Origin: Martelella mediterranea
Lineage (GTDB): Bacteria > Pseudomonadota > Alphaproteobacteria > Rhizobiales > Rhizobiaceae
DNA length: 64,000 nucleotides
Reading direction: 5' to 3'
Assembly: GCF_004342225.1 (NCBI RefSeq)
Contig: NZ_SMAR01000016.1
Coordinates: 1-64,000 of the forward strand
Shown here: positions 25,133 through 33,245 of the stretch, in pieces
How positions within the stretch are numbered: the stretch's first letter is position 1
How the letters are laid out: each line of letters starts with the position of its first letter
The notes under the pieces: model-generated
The model's database searches: none
What the model was told of the DNA's origin: nothing
What the model saw: only the letters and a program-made list of their open reading frames with translations
Translations under genes and position numbers: made by a program

Positions 25133-25774
25133 ATGCTGGAAATCTGGGGCCGAAGAACGTCATCCAATGTACAGGCGGTTATGTGGACGATTGGTGAGAT
25201 CGGACTAAGCTATGAGCGATATGATGTCGGTCACAAATATGGCGGCAACAACACCCCTGAATTTCTGGCGATGAACCCGAACGGTCTGGTTCCTGTCATG
25301 CGCGATGGAAGCGATAGTCAGCCGGTTTTTGAAAGTGCTGCGATCTGCCGTTACCTTGCTTCAAGATATGGTTGCGAGGCTTTCTGGCCGCAGACACCCG
25401 CCCTTCGTGCACAGATCGACAAATGGGCAGAATGGGCAAAATCCTCCGTTGCTCCAGCGTTCACAAAGCCGATTTTCTGGCAGGCTGTTCGCGTGCCGGA
25501 ACAGGAGCGGGACGCAGCAAAGCTGGCTCAGTCCGTCGAGCTCTTCAGCCGCCTGCTGTCAATCGCCGAAGCGCAGCTGAAAGCGCACTCTTTTCTGGCC
25601 TCGGATACGTTCACGCTGGCAGACATCATGCTCGGCCACCTTCTTTACCGTTATTTCACAATCGATATCGAGCGCCCACCCCTGCCGCTGGTTGCAGATT
25701 ACTACAAGCGGCTTTGTGAGAGCCCGGCTTATCGGGAGCATGTGATGGTTTCGTATGAAGAGCTCAGAGCTTGA
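25133..25774 (+). CDS. Glutathione S-transferase-like protein
   Basis: 213 residues from ATG 25133 (MLEIWGRRTSSNVQAVMWTIGEIG), with AAAGGAGC as ribosome site. The N-terminal thioredoxin-like domain (1-80) has NPNGLVPVMRDG and the glutathione-binding FESAAICRYLASRY. The all-helical C-terminal domain ends YYKRLCESPAYREHVMV. The catalytic residue is probably the serine in RRTSSN. It would conjugate glutathione to electrophiles; the substrate is unknown. Monocistronic. Confidence 0.87.
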   Translation: MLEIWGRRTSSNVQAVMWTIGEIGLSYERYDVGHKYGGNNTPEFLAMNPNGLVPVMRDGSDSQPVFESAAICRYLASRYGCEAFWPQTPALRAQIDKWAEWAKSSVAPAFTKPIFWQAVRVPEQERDAAKLAQSVELFSRLLSIAEAQLKAHSFLASDTFTLADIMLGHLLYRYFTIDIERPPLPLVADYYKRLCESPAYREHVMVSYEELRA

Positions 25775-25989
25775 AACCTGAAGTGAACGAGGATCGTTCC
25801 CATTCCAGTCCCGGCCTCTGGCTGCCAGTCGCCGGAAACCTTGGCCGGGGTTCAGGAATCTCCTGGCAGCATCCTTGAAATCCGGCGCCGAGGAGAGGAT
25901 AAGGAACCCTGCGAGTCCGCCCGTCGCTAATTTCGGGCGCACTTCATCATTTCAAAGCACCTTAGAAAAATTGTCTCGAAAGCCGTTCG

Positions 25990-27402
25990 ATGCGCCCCTA
26001 CTATAAAAACGTCAAAATGGTCCGCCGCACCCGAGTGATGTGGGGGTCATGGCGAATATGGCAGCCGCGGCTCGTATTCTGGGTTGGTGCTTTGATGATT
26101 GGCGTCATCAGTGTGTTGTTTGCCCGTGCGGCAGACCACGCACAGGAGATGTTCAACGCTATCCGGACTGCGAATGAGTTCACACCATACCTGCCGCTGA
26201 TCATTACACCGCTTGGCTTTGTCCTCTGCTCTTATATCGGCAACCGTTTCTTCCCGAATTCCCAGGGGTCAGGTATTCCGCAGGCGATTGCAGCACGCCA
26301 CCTGCACGACCGGGCCAGCCAGCACAGGCTGCTGAACCTGAAGATCGTCGTCGGAAAGATTCTTCTGACGATTGTCGGTTTATTCTCCGGTGCTTCAATC
26401 GGGCGCGAAGGGCCGACAGCGCAGGTTGGTGCCTCAATCATGATTCAGACCGCGCACTGGGGCAAGATGATCCAGACCAAAGGCCTGATCGTTGCCGGTT
26501 CGGCGGCGGGTATATCCGCTGCCTTCAATACACCGCTCGCCGGTATTGTGTTCGCCATTGAAGAAATGAGCCGCGCGTATGAGTCGCGCGCCAACGGCCT
26601 GGTTGTTTCCGCCATCATTCTTTCCGGACTTGCCGCCATAGGCCTTGCTGGCAACTACACCTATTTCGGCCATGCTTCCGCGATTGCGATTCATCCTGAA
26701 GAATGGGTCGCCGTTTTTGTCTGTGGCATCGGAGGCGGGCTGCTTGGCGCTATGTTCTCGCTTTACTCGCTGAAGATCGCCCGCCGCGCCAAGCGCTGGG
26801 CACAACCGGCTCCGATCAAGCGCATGGCGATGCTGGCTGGTGGCTGCGGACTGCTGGTTGCTGTCATCGGGATCATCAGCGGCGGCACAACGTTTGGGAC
26901 AGGCTATGAACAGGCCCGAACAGTTATTGAAGGCGGCGAGATCAGCCCGTTCTTCTTCATCGGAAAACTGGCAGCGACATTCCTGTCGATGGCGTCGGGA
27001 ATTCCCGGCGGTCTTTTTGCACCATCCCTTTCGGTCGGCGCTACACTTGGTTCCAGTGTCGCAGACCTCATGGGCATCAGCATCGGTCTTGGTGCTATTC
27101 TTGGCATGGCCGGATATTTCGCCGGTGTCGTGCAGTCACCGATGACCGCGTTCGTGATCATTCTCGAAATGACCGATAACCATGACGGCATTATCACGCT
27201 GATGGCCACATCGATGCTTGGCTACATCGCTTCGCGTATGGTTCTCAGTGAGCCGCTTTACCACGGCCTTTCGCGTGCCTTTATTGCGGATAGTATTAAA
27301 TTTCAGCGTGCGAAAAACCGCTCTTCAAGCGAGACAGAAAAATCGACCGTCGAAGAGGTTCAGAAAGAGACCAGAGATTATGACGAAAAAGGAACCTTAT
27401 AG
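25990..27402 (+). CDS. ClC-family chloride channel/antiporter
   Basis: 470 residues with about ten or more membrane helices. Selectivity-filter segments of ClC proteins are present: GSGIPQAI (region 1), GREGPTAQVGAS (region 2) and GIPGGLFAPSLSVGA (region 3), with the pore tyrosine region near the C-terminal end of the core. No CBS domains follow; the C-terminus is a charged tail. The glutamate in GREGP is the gating glutamate, consistent with proton-coupled exchange. The start could be ATG 25990 or ATG 26017; no strong ribosome site decides. Confidence 0.9.
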   Translation: MRPYYKNVKMVRRTRVMWGSWRIWQPRLVFWVGALMIGVISVLFARAADHAQEMFNAIRTANEFTPYLPLIITPLGFVLCSYIGNRFFPNSQGSGIPQAIAARHLHDRASQHRLLNLKIVVGKILLTIVGLFSGASIGREGPTAQVGASIMIQTAHWGKMIQTKGLIVAGSAAGISAAFNTPLAGIVFAIEEMSRAYESRANGLVVSAIILSGLAAIGLAGNYTYFGHASAIAIHPEEWVAVFVCGIGGGLLGAMFSLYSLKIARRAKRWAQPAPIKRMAMLAGGCGLLVAVIGIISGGTTFGTGYEQARTVIEGGEISPFFFIGKLAATFLSMASGIPGGLFAPSLSVGATLGSSVADLMGISIGLGAILGMAGYFAGVVQSPMTAFVIILEMTDNHDGIITLMATSMLGYIASRMVLSEPLYHGLSRAFIADSIKFQRAKNRSSSETEKSTVEEVQKETRDYDEKGTL

Positions 27403-27573
27403 CAGAAACAGGGTCATCCTGCATTCTGCGGTATCCTTTGGCAGCACATTCTAAGCCCGCTCTGCTCTTCGGCAAGCTTTTGTCGCGAAGTCGTTTTTTG
27501 TGGCAAGCCGGTCTCTGGAAACGCACCTGAAGCAACGTCATACTGCCAAAGCAGTTTCAACAAGGCGAGCCGA

Positions 27574-28299
27574 TTGAAGATGACCCAAGCAGATGCCAAG
27601 ATCCACAAACTGAATGATACGCTTGCCAGTTTAAGCCTCGGGGAACGGCTGAAATATATCGCCGATCAGCAAGTATCCGCTGTCTTTACGACCAGCCTTG
27701 GCATCGAGGATCAGGTTATCACCGAGGCAATTGCAGTGTCCGGGCTGAATATACGGATCGCGACCCTCGAAACCGGTCGGCTGTTCGATGAGACGCTTGC
27801 CCTCATCGATGAAACAGAAGAACGCCTCAATATCAGGATCGAGCGCTACCAACCGGATGAAGCAGCGGTCGCCGGATATGTCGATGCGTATGGCCGCAAC
27901 GGCTTTTATGAAAGTGTTGAAGCCCGTCAGGCCTGCTGTCATATCCGAAAGCTGGTGCCTTTGGCGAACGCTCTTAAAGGGGCTGATATCTGGATTACGG
28001 GCCTTCGGCGCGGTCAGTCGGGCAACAGGGCAAGCACACCTTATGCAGAATATGACGCCAAACGTGCTTTGACAAAGGTCAACCCCCTCGCTGACTGGGG
28101 CATTGATGACATTCATGCTTACGTGGCAAAGCACAGCGTTCCGGTGAACCCGCTGCACGACCGTGGCTACCCGTCAATCGGATGCGCACCCTGCACGCGT
28201 GCGATCAAGCCGGGTGAACCCGAACGTGCTGGCCGTTGGTGGTGGGAAACAGATGCGAAACGCGAATGTGGGCTGCATCTGGCAAAGACGTCCGGCTAG
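27574..28299 (+). CDS. cysH: Adenylylsulfate (APS) reductase, [4Fe-4S] CysH type
   Basis: 241 residues. Iron-sulfur cysteines C121-C122 (QACCHIRK) and C204/C207 (GCAPCTRA) mark the APS-reducing type common in rhizobia rather than the PAPS enzyme of enterics. The catalytic C232 is in KRECGLH at the C-terminus. It reduces APS to sulfite with thioredoxin. A TTG start (27574) has a better-spaced AAGG site than the ATG at 27580. The TAG stop lies in the CTAG border of a repeat element (28296-28299). No other sulfate-assimilation gene is adjacent. Confidence 0.92.
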   Translation: MKMTQADAKIHKLNDTLASLSLGERLKYIADQQVSAVFTTSLGIEDQVITEAIAVSGLNIRIATLETGRLFDETLALIDETEERLNIRIERYQPDEAAVAGYVDAYGRNGFYESVEARQACCHIRKLVPLANALKGADIWITGLRRGQSGNRASTPYAEYDAKRALTKVNPLADWGIDDIHAYVAKHSVPVNPLHDRGYPSIGCAPCTRAIKPGEPERAGRWWWETDAKRECGLHLAKTSG

Positions 28300-28378
28300 T
28301 GGAGTGAATTTGACATCCGCGAAAGTGCGTCAAACGAACAGATAGAACAGATGTGCGCTTCAGTGAAAGCGGAGCCGC
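28296..28378. repeat. CTAG-started mosaic intergenic element, degenerate copy
   Basis: Begins CTAGTGGAGTGAATTTGAC and aligns with the 106-bp element at 21067 through CATCCGCGAAAGTGCG, AGATAGAAC and GAAAGCGG. The right CTAG end is lost. Its left end instead resembles the element at 15041-15118 (read on the minus strand), so it is a mosaic of two element types. The left CTAG supplies the cysH stop codon. Confidence 0.72.
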
Positions 28379-28460
28379 CATGCGACCTTTTCGCAGCAAG
28401 GCTGCCCCTGATTGTTCGCAAAAACGGCCGCCTTTGGCATAGCCTCAGATGACAGCCCCC

Positions 28461-29519
28461 TCACCGACGCGTGCTGGCCCCTTCAACCAGCGCGACCTCC
28501 AGCTCAACAGCCCCTTCCTTCCGTTCACCGCTGGCCAAAGCCGCCATCAGCATTTCCGCAGCTTTAAAACCGATCTCATAAAGCGGCAGGGAAACTGACG
28601 TCAGGGGCGGATCATCGACACCACTGAAATGCAGCCCATTATAGCCGCAAATACCGAGATCTTCAGGAACCCGAAGCCCCAGCTGTGATGCGGCAAACAA
28701 GGCTCCAAGTGCCAGTTCGTCATCATGGCAAAAGACCGCATCGATCTCCGGATATCTGCTATTTATGCAACGCATCAGCGAATGACCGTCAGCAACACTG
28801 TTGCGACCTTCAGTGTCGAAGACGTATCCGGGTTGATAGAGGCCCGCATCGCTCAACGCTTCACGATAGCCTTCGAAACGGCGGCGTGAACGGATGTCCT
28901 TATTGCCGCCAAGAAGTGCGATCTTCGAATATCCTTTCGAGAGAAGATGCCGGACTGCCAGCTTTGCGGCACTCCGATGGCAAACGCCGATCCCCATATC
29001 GAGTGGCTCAAGGCTTGTATCCATCATCTGGACAACCGGGCAGTCGATTTCATCAATCAGCGGCCGGTTGACCGGGAATTCGGCAACGCTTTCCATGATG
29101 ATACCAGCCGGGTTCTGCGCGACAAAGAGGTTGAGTTGTCTGGCCTCCTCGGACGCATCAAGACCGATATTGGCGAACTGGGTTCTCAGTTCGCCAGCCT
29201 GAAAGCGATCCTCAATGCCTGAGGCAACCGGAGAAAAGCCGGGAGAGCCAAGCACCGGACCGAGCACGGCGATAATGCCGCTATGACGGCTTGCCAGCGC
29301 CCGCGCAGCAAAATTGGGAACATAACCGATCTCATCGACAACACCGAGAATCGTCTCGCGCAGTTTGTCGCTGACCTTATGCGGTTCACGGAGCGCACGC
29401 GACACGGTAATCGGGCTCACTCCAGCCTTACGTGCCACATCGCTCAAAGTCGTACGCGCCCGGGCACCACCTCTTAATCGCATGGGCAATTCACACGCCC
29501 CCTCTTTCCGCACCGCCAT
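28461..29519 (-). CDS. LacI-family transcriptional repressor
   Basis: 352 residues. An N-terminal LacI helix-turn-helix with hinge (TTLSDVARKAGVSPITVSRALREPHKVSDKLRETI, about 23-70) is followed by a periplasmic-binding-type effector domain (GIIAVLGP, VAQNPAGIIME, CHDDELALGALFAASQLGLRVPEDLGICGYN). The GntR-like subset of the family binds gluconate or related sugar acids, but no sugar genes are adjacent, so the target is unknown. A dyad, CAAAGTT-N5-AACTTTG, lies 78-96 bases upstream and may be its own operator. It is the only gene near it pointing this way apart from the reductase upstream. Confidence 0.85.
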   Translation of the reverse strand: MAVRKEGACELPMRLRGGARARTTLSDVARKAGVSPITVSRALREPHKVSDKLRETILGVVDEIGYVPNFAARALASRHSGIIAVLGPVLGSPGFSPVASGIEDRFQAGELRTQFANIGLDASEEARQLNLFVAQNPAGIIMESVAEFPVNRPLIDEIDCPVVQMMDTSLEPLDMGIGVCHRSAAKLAVRHLLSKGYSKIALLGGNKDIRSRRRFEGYREALSDAGLYQPGYVFDTEGRNSVADGHSLMRCINSRYPEIDAVFCHDDELALGALFAASQLGLRVPEDLGICGYNGLHFSGVDDPPLTSVSLPLYEIGFKAAEMLMAALASGERKEGAVELEVALVEGASTRR

Positions 29520-29596
29520 AACATCAGCCCCACTTCCAAATCACATCCGCAATTACACATATCATTGATGATGCTGCACGAATGGAGAAATGATGG

Positions 29597-29615
29597 CAAA
29601 GTTACGGCAACTTTG
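29597..29615. promoter_or_regulatory. Inverted repeat upstream of the LacI-family gene
   Basis: CAAAGTT (29597-29603) and AACTTTG (29609-29615) form a perfect dyad with a 5-base centre. It lies 78-96 bases ahead of the LacI start and 46 bases beyond the stop of the neighbouring ferredoxin reductase gene. It could be an operator or a weak hairpin at the end of the reductase transcript. No U-run follows it. Confidence 0.4.
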
Positions 29616-29660
29616 AGATGCCTTTTAAAATCAATACAATTATAACTTCAGATGATTATC

Positions 29661-30881
29661 TCAACTCGCCAGCATTTTTAAATCGGTTTGCGGATTTGCT
29701 ATCTCCTCTTTGGTGGGATTGATACCGGCAGCAAGCATTTTTTTGGCACAAACATAAGCGCGAGCATCGTTGATCGCATCAACAGCAAGGAGCTCTTCGC
29801 CTTTGAAATACCAGACCGAAACGCTGCCTTCGCGCATACCAGCCCGCGTGATCACTGTATCATATCCACCATTGTAGCCGGCGATCTGCAATTTTACGTC
29901 ATATTGATCGGACCAGAACCACGGCGAGGGTTCGTAGGGTTTGTCGCTGCCGGTAAGAACACCGGCAACTGCATCGCCCTGGTCTGTCGCATTTGGCACG
30001 GATTCAAGCCGGATAACCTCTCCCTTGAACGGAAGCTCGACACAGTCTCCGACGGCGAAGATATCAGCGTCTTCGGTCCGCCCGAACTGATCGACAGAAA
30101 TGCCATTGCCAACGCTAAGACCGGCGTCTTTCGCAAGCTGGTCGTTAGGCTGAACCCCGATGCCGACAACAACGATATCGACACCGACTGTCGAACCATC
30201 GGAGAGTTCAGCACCACAAACCTCGCCTGAACCATTGTCGATCAGGCGATTGAGACCGGTATTTTCGCGAATCTCGACGCCGTGGCTTTCGTGAATAGCA
30301 CGCATAACCTTGGCTGTTTCAGCGGCAGCAACCCGTTTGAGGATACGGTCTGCCATCTCAATAACGGTCACATCCACATCAAACTTGCGGGCAACGGCAG
30401 CGGCCTCAAGTCCGACATAGCCACCGCCGACAACGAGAAGTTTTTTGCCCGGCTTCATCACTGCGGCAAGTCCGTCGGCATCCCGCTTGTCGCGCATCAC
30501 AAAGACGCCTTTGAGATCGCCGCCGATATCGCGCGGCAGCCTGCGTGGCGTTGCGCCTGTGGCCAGAACCAGCTTGTCATAGCCCAGCGTTTTACCGTCC
30601 TGCATCACGACCTGCTTGTTCTTGCGGTCAATACTCTCGACGAAATGCTGGAGTTTCAGATCGATACCATTTTCAGCGAACCAGCTTTCAGGTCGAAATT
30701 GCAAGCGATCAAAAGACATCTCTCCCAGCAGATATTTCTTGGACAAAGGCGGCCGCTGATAAGGCGCGAAAGCTTCTGCACCAATCAGCGTAATCGGCCT
30801 TTCATCTTTCAGTGCTCTCAGCTTTGCCGCAACAGCAAAACCGCCCTGACCTGCTCCGACAATTACGATCCGATCCGTCAA
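29661..30881 (-). CDS. FAD/NAD(P)-dependent ferredoxin/rubredoxin reductase family protein
   Basis: 406 residues from TTG 30881, chosen because AGGAGAAAGACGG lies just before it. An upstream TTG at 30911 is possible. The FAD-binding GAGQGGFAVAAKL is near residue 10, the NAD-binding GGGYVGLEAAAVA near 150, the second FAD contact is IFAVGDCVELP, and the C-terminal domain matches rhodocoxin/putidaredoxin reductases. It should pass electrons from NAD(P)H to a small iron-sulfur partner, often for a P450. Neither partner is in this window. Confidence 0.87.
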   Translation of the reverse strand: MTDRIVIVGAGQGGFAVAAKLRALKDERPITLIGAEAFAPYQRPPLSKKYLLGEMSFDRLQFRPESWFAENGIDLKLQHFVESIDRKNKQVVMQDGKTLGYDKLVLATGATPRRLPRDIGGDLKGVFVMRDKRDADGLAAVMKPGKKLLVVGGGYVGLEAAAVARKFDVDVTVIEMADRILKRVAAAETAKVMRAIHESHGVEIRENTGLNRLIDNGSGEVCGAELSDGSTVGVDIVVVGIGVQPNDQLAKDAGLSVGNGISVDQFGRTEDADIFAVGDCVELPFKGEVIRLESVPNATDQGDAVAGVLTGSDKPYEPSPWFWSDQYDVKLQIAGYNGGYDTVITRAGMREGSVSVWYFKGEELLAVDAINDARAYVCAKKMLAAGINPTKEEIANPQTDLKMLAS

Positions 30882-31051
30882 CCGTCTTTCTCCTCTATGC
30901 GCTGAATTCAACCGCTACGTTTGTGCCGCAACTGGTTCCACCTTCTGCAAAGGCAGCTTATCGAATGGCTTACGTTGAGCTTTCAATCAGGTCAATTCAA
31001 AGACAGCCGCTAAATGGGCAGCACTGCGCGCTTCAAAAACGCGCGCCCGAC

Positions 31052-31082
31052 GAAAAAGCCCGACCAGCAGGCCGGGCTTTGA
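31052..31082 (-). terminator. Rho-independent terminator of the TRAP binding-protein gene
   Basis: AAAGCCC and GGGCTTT with the inner CGGCC/GGCCTG-type pairing form a GC-rich hairpin. On the minus strand it is followed by TTTTTCG. It lies 30 bases past the stop of the gene at 31112. Confidence 0.82.
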
Positions 31083-31111
31083 AAAGATAGCGCAACGCAG
31101 TTTCAGGCCAA

Positions 31112-32218
31112 TCAAAGATTACCGTTACGCTGCTGGATCATCATGTAACGATCAAAGGAGAATTCAGCCAGCTGCATCCAAAGATAGGCATCCTTTTTGA
31201 ACTCTTCCTGGCTGCTATAGATGCGTTTGAACCAGTCATTCTCGCTGGAAATCTGCGCAAAAATCTCCTTTGATGCTGCAAAGCAGGCATCCAGAATTTC
31301 CTGGCTGAAAGGCTTCAGCTCAGCGCCATCGGCTACAAGCTGGCGCAACGCCGGCGGATTGCGCGCATCATACTTTGCCAGCGTATCCAGATTAACAGCG
31401 TCGCAGGCATCGGTGAGGATGCGCTTGTAGCTATCCGGCAACGCATTGAAGCGCTCAAGATTGCTGAAAGCATGGATCGTCGGCGCACCTTCCCACCAGG
31501 CCGGATAGTAATAATACTTCGCGACTTTTGCGAGACCGAGGCTGAGGTCATCATAAGGGCCAACAAATTCACTGGCATCGATCGAACCGCGCTCAAGTGC
31601 GGAGTAGACATCGCCGCCGGAAATCTGCTGCGGCGTGACGCCGAGCTTGCTCATCACCTGCCCGGCAAGGCCAGCGATACGCATTTTCAGGCCCTTGAGG
31701 TCTTCAACGGTATTGATCTGCTTGCGGAACCAGCCACCCATCTGCGCACCGGTATTGCCTGCCGGGCGTCCCCAGAGGCCTTTTTCGGCGAAGAACTCGT
31801 CAAAGAGTTCGTTCCCGCCGCCCTGATAGAGCCAAGCGTTCTTGAGGCGCGCGTTCATGCCAAATGGCACATCTGTTCCAAGGCCGTAGGTCATGTCCTG
31901 ACCGATATAGTAGTAGGATGGCGTATAGCACATCTCGACCGTATCGTCGCGCACAGCATCGAGAACCTGAAGCGGCGGAACGATTTCACCACCGGCATAG
32001 ACCTGGATCTGGAAATTTCCATCCGTCGCTTCTGCAACACGGTCAGCAATGCTGGTTCCGGCACTGTAAAGAATATCGAGCGACTGCGGAAAGGCCGAAG
32101 CCAGACGCCAGTTGAGCTTTGGGTTTTCCTGCGCAATGGCCGGGGCGGCCAGTGCCGTCGTGCCGAAAGCACCTGCCGAAACGACTCCGGCTTTTTTAAA
32201 GAATGTGCGGCGGTCCAT
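31112..32218 (-). CDS. TRAP-transporter substrate-binding protein (DctP family), orphan
   Basis: 368 residues. The N-terminus MDRRTFFKKAG with a hydrophobic stretch and AAPAIAQ is a twin-arginine-type signal, so export may be through Tat. The mature part is a DctP fold (FPQSLDILYSAGTSIADRVAEATDG; LKGLKMRIAGLAGQVMSKLGVTPQQISGGDVYSALERGSIDASEFVGPYDD), closest in style to TakP-like 2-oxo-acid/monocarboxylate binders, with the conserved arginine in MRIAG. No DctQ or DctM membrane gene is adjacent, so it must work with subunits encoded elsewhere or has a different role. Confidence 0.88.
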   Translation of the reverse strand: MDRRTFFKKAGVVSAGAFGTTALAAPAIAQENPKLNWRLASAFPQSLDILYSAGTSIADRVAEATDGNFQIQVYAGGEIVPPLQVLDAVRDDTVEMCYTPSYYYIGQDMTYGLGTDVPFGMNARLKNAWLYQGGGNELFDEFFAEKGLWGRPAGNTGAQMGGWFRKQINTVEDLKGLKMRIAGLAGQVMSKLGVTPQQISGGDVYSALERGSIDASEFVGPYDDLSLGLAKVAKYYYYPAWWEGAPTIHAFSNLERFNALPDSYKRILTDACDAVNLDTLAKYDARNPPALRQLVADGAELKPFSQEILDACFAASKEIFAQISSENDWFKRIYSSQEEFKKDAYLWMQLAEFSFDRYMMIQQRNGNL

Positions 32219-32616
32219 GGGAGTTTCCTGCTTGCTTGTCTTGAAAGGGCTGCGGCGTCGATCGTGCCATCCGCGCCCGTTAACCGTACCGAGCGGTACT
32301 ACTCGGTTTCAGGTCCGCTTTCAAGTCTTCAATCGTATTTTTTAGCAATACTTGATACTTGCGTATCTAAAGCCGACAGTGCTGCCAGGGCGAAGACTGA
32401 TTTATTGCAGCGCAAGACTTGAACAAAAGCCTTTCAGCTCCAGTGCAAAACCGCTTGAAAGCTTTTCATAAGGAACTGTTCGCAGCCCTCCCAGGGTCTT
32501 CTTTATGAACGGTGCACACGCCCGGTGAAGTCGCATGACAAGCCTTGCGGAAAATATCTTCTTGATCATGACTGACCGGTCAGTCATAAATTCTGAGCCA
32601 ATCAGGAGATACAGGC
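32219..32616. other. 398-base intergenic region between the TRAP and TetR genes
   Basis: It contains the divergent leaders of both genes and one clear site, the 20-bp palindrome at 32568-32587 next to the TetR gene. The rest shows no tRNA, repeat or convincing coding frame. Short open frames lack ribosome sites and recognisable residues. Confidence 0.6.
32568..32587. promoter_or_regulatory. TetR-family operator, perfect 20-bp palindrome
   Basis: ATGACTGACCGGTCAGTCAT is perfectly self-complementary. It belongs to the TGACCGGTCA-type operators of AcrR/TtgR-like TetR repressors. It lies 29 bases upstream of the TetR start, where it should give autorepression and control of the downstream efflux genes. 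Confidence 0.82.
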
Positions 32617-33243
32617 TTGAGCAACGAGATATCACACCGTAAACGCCCTAAAGGCTCGGAAGAAAAACGCAGCGCCATTCTGGATGCGGCGGTGACGGTC
32701 TTTTCCCGCAAGGGTTTCGCCAATGCACGCATTGAAGACATCGCCAGACAGGCAGGAATCGGCAAGGGGACGGTTTATCTCTACTTTCCGGACAAGGAGA
32801 GCCTGTTCAAATCGCTGGTTGCCTCGGCGGTCGAACCAATCCTTGAGCATGCAGACCGGTTCCTTTCTGAGGAGGATACGTCACCCCGCGAAACCATGAC
32901 AACGGTCTATGACATGATTGATACACATATCCTTCAGTCAGAAAAGCGTCATATCATCCGGTTGATGATCACCGAAATGAGCTACTTTCCCGATATCGCC
33001 GCCTACTATCATACCAATATCGTAAGTCGTGGTCTGGACCTTTTAAGAAAGCTCCTGATCCGCGCCGATGCGCGTGGCGAGCTGCGTTCTCAGCACGCGC
33101 TGAAAGTGCCGCAGATGGTTTTCGCCCCCGTCGTCATGTCTGTCATATGGAACGCCCTGTTTGCGCGTTTTGAAAGTATCGATACCCACGCAGCCTTTCA
33201 GTTTTATCTCGATTCCCTGTTTCAATCGGCCGATGGAGCCTGA
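32617..33243 (+). CDS. TetR/AcrR-family repressor of the adjacent ABC efflux operon (CecR/YbiH-like)
   Basis: 208 residues from TTG 32617, with AGGAG ten bases before it. The N-terminal helix-turn-helix is RSAILDAAVTVFSRKGFANARIEDIARQAGIGKGTVYLYFPDKESLFKSL (about 18-67). The C-terminal ligand domain is unlike any I can name. It begins an operon with an HlyD-type adaptor and ABC-2 exporter, the same arrangement as the ybiH-ybhGFSR operon of E. coli. A perfect palindrome lies just upstream. Confidence 0.87.
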   Translation: MSNEISHRKRPKGSEEKRSAILDAAVTVFSRKGFANARIEDIARQAGIGKGTVYLYFPDKESLFKSLVASAVEPILEHADRFLSEEDTSPRETMTTVYDMIDTHILQSEKRHIIRLMITEMSYFPDIAAYYHTNIVSRGLDLLRKLLIRADARGELRSQHALKVPQMVFAPVVMSVIWNALFARFESIDTHAAFQFYLDSLFQSADGA

Positions 33244-33245
33244 GC

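Noticed and set aside
25775-25989. Possible small gene between the glutathione-transferase and ClC genes
   Set aside because: Only an antisense frame without ribosome site was seen. The stretch is treated as a non-coding leader.
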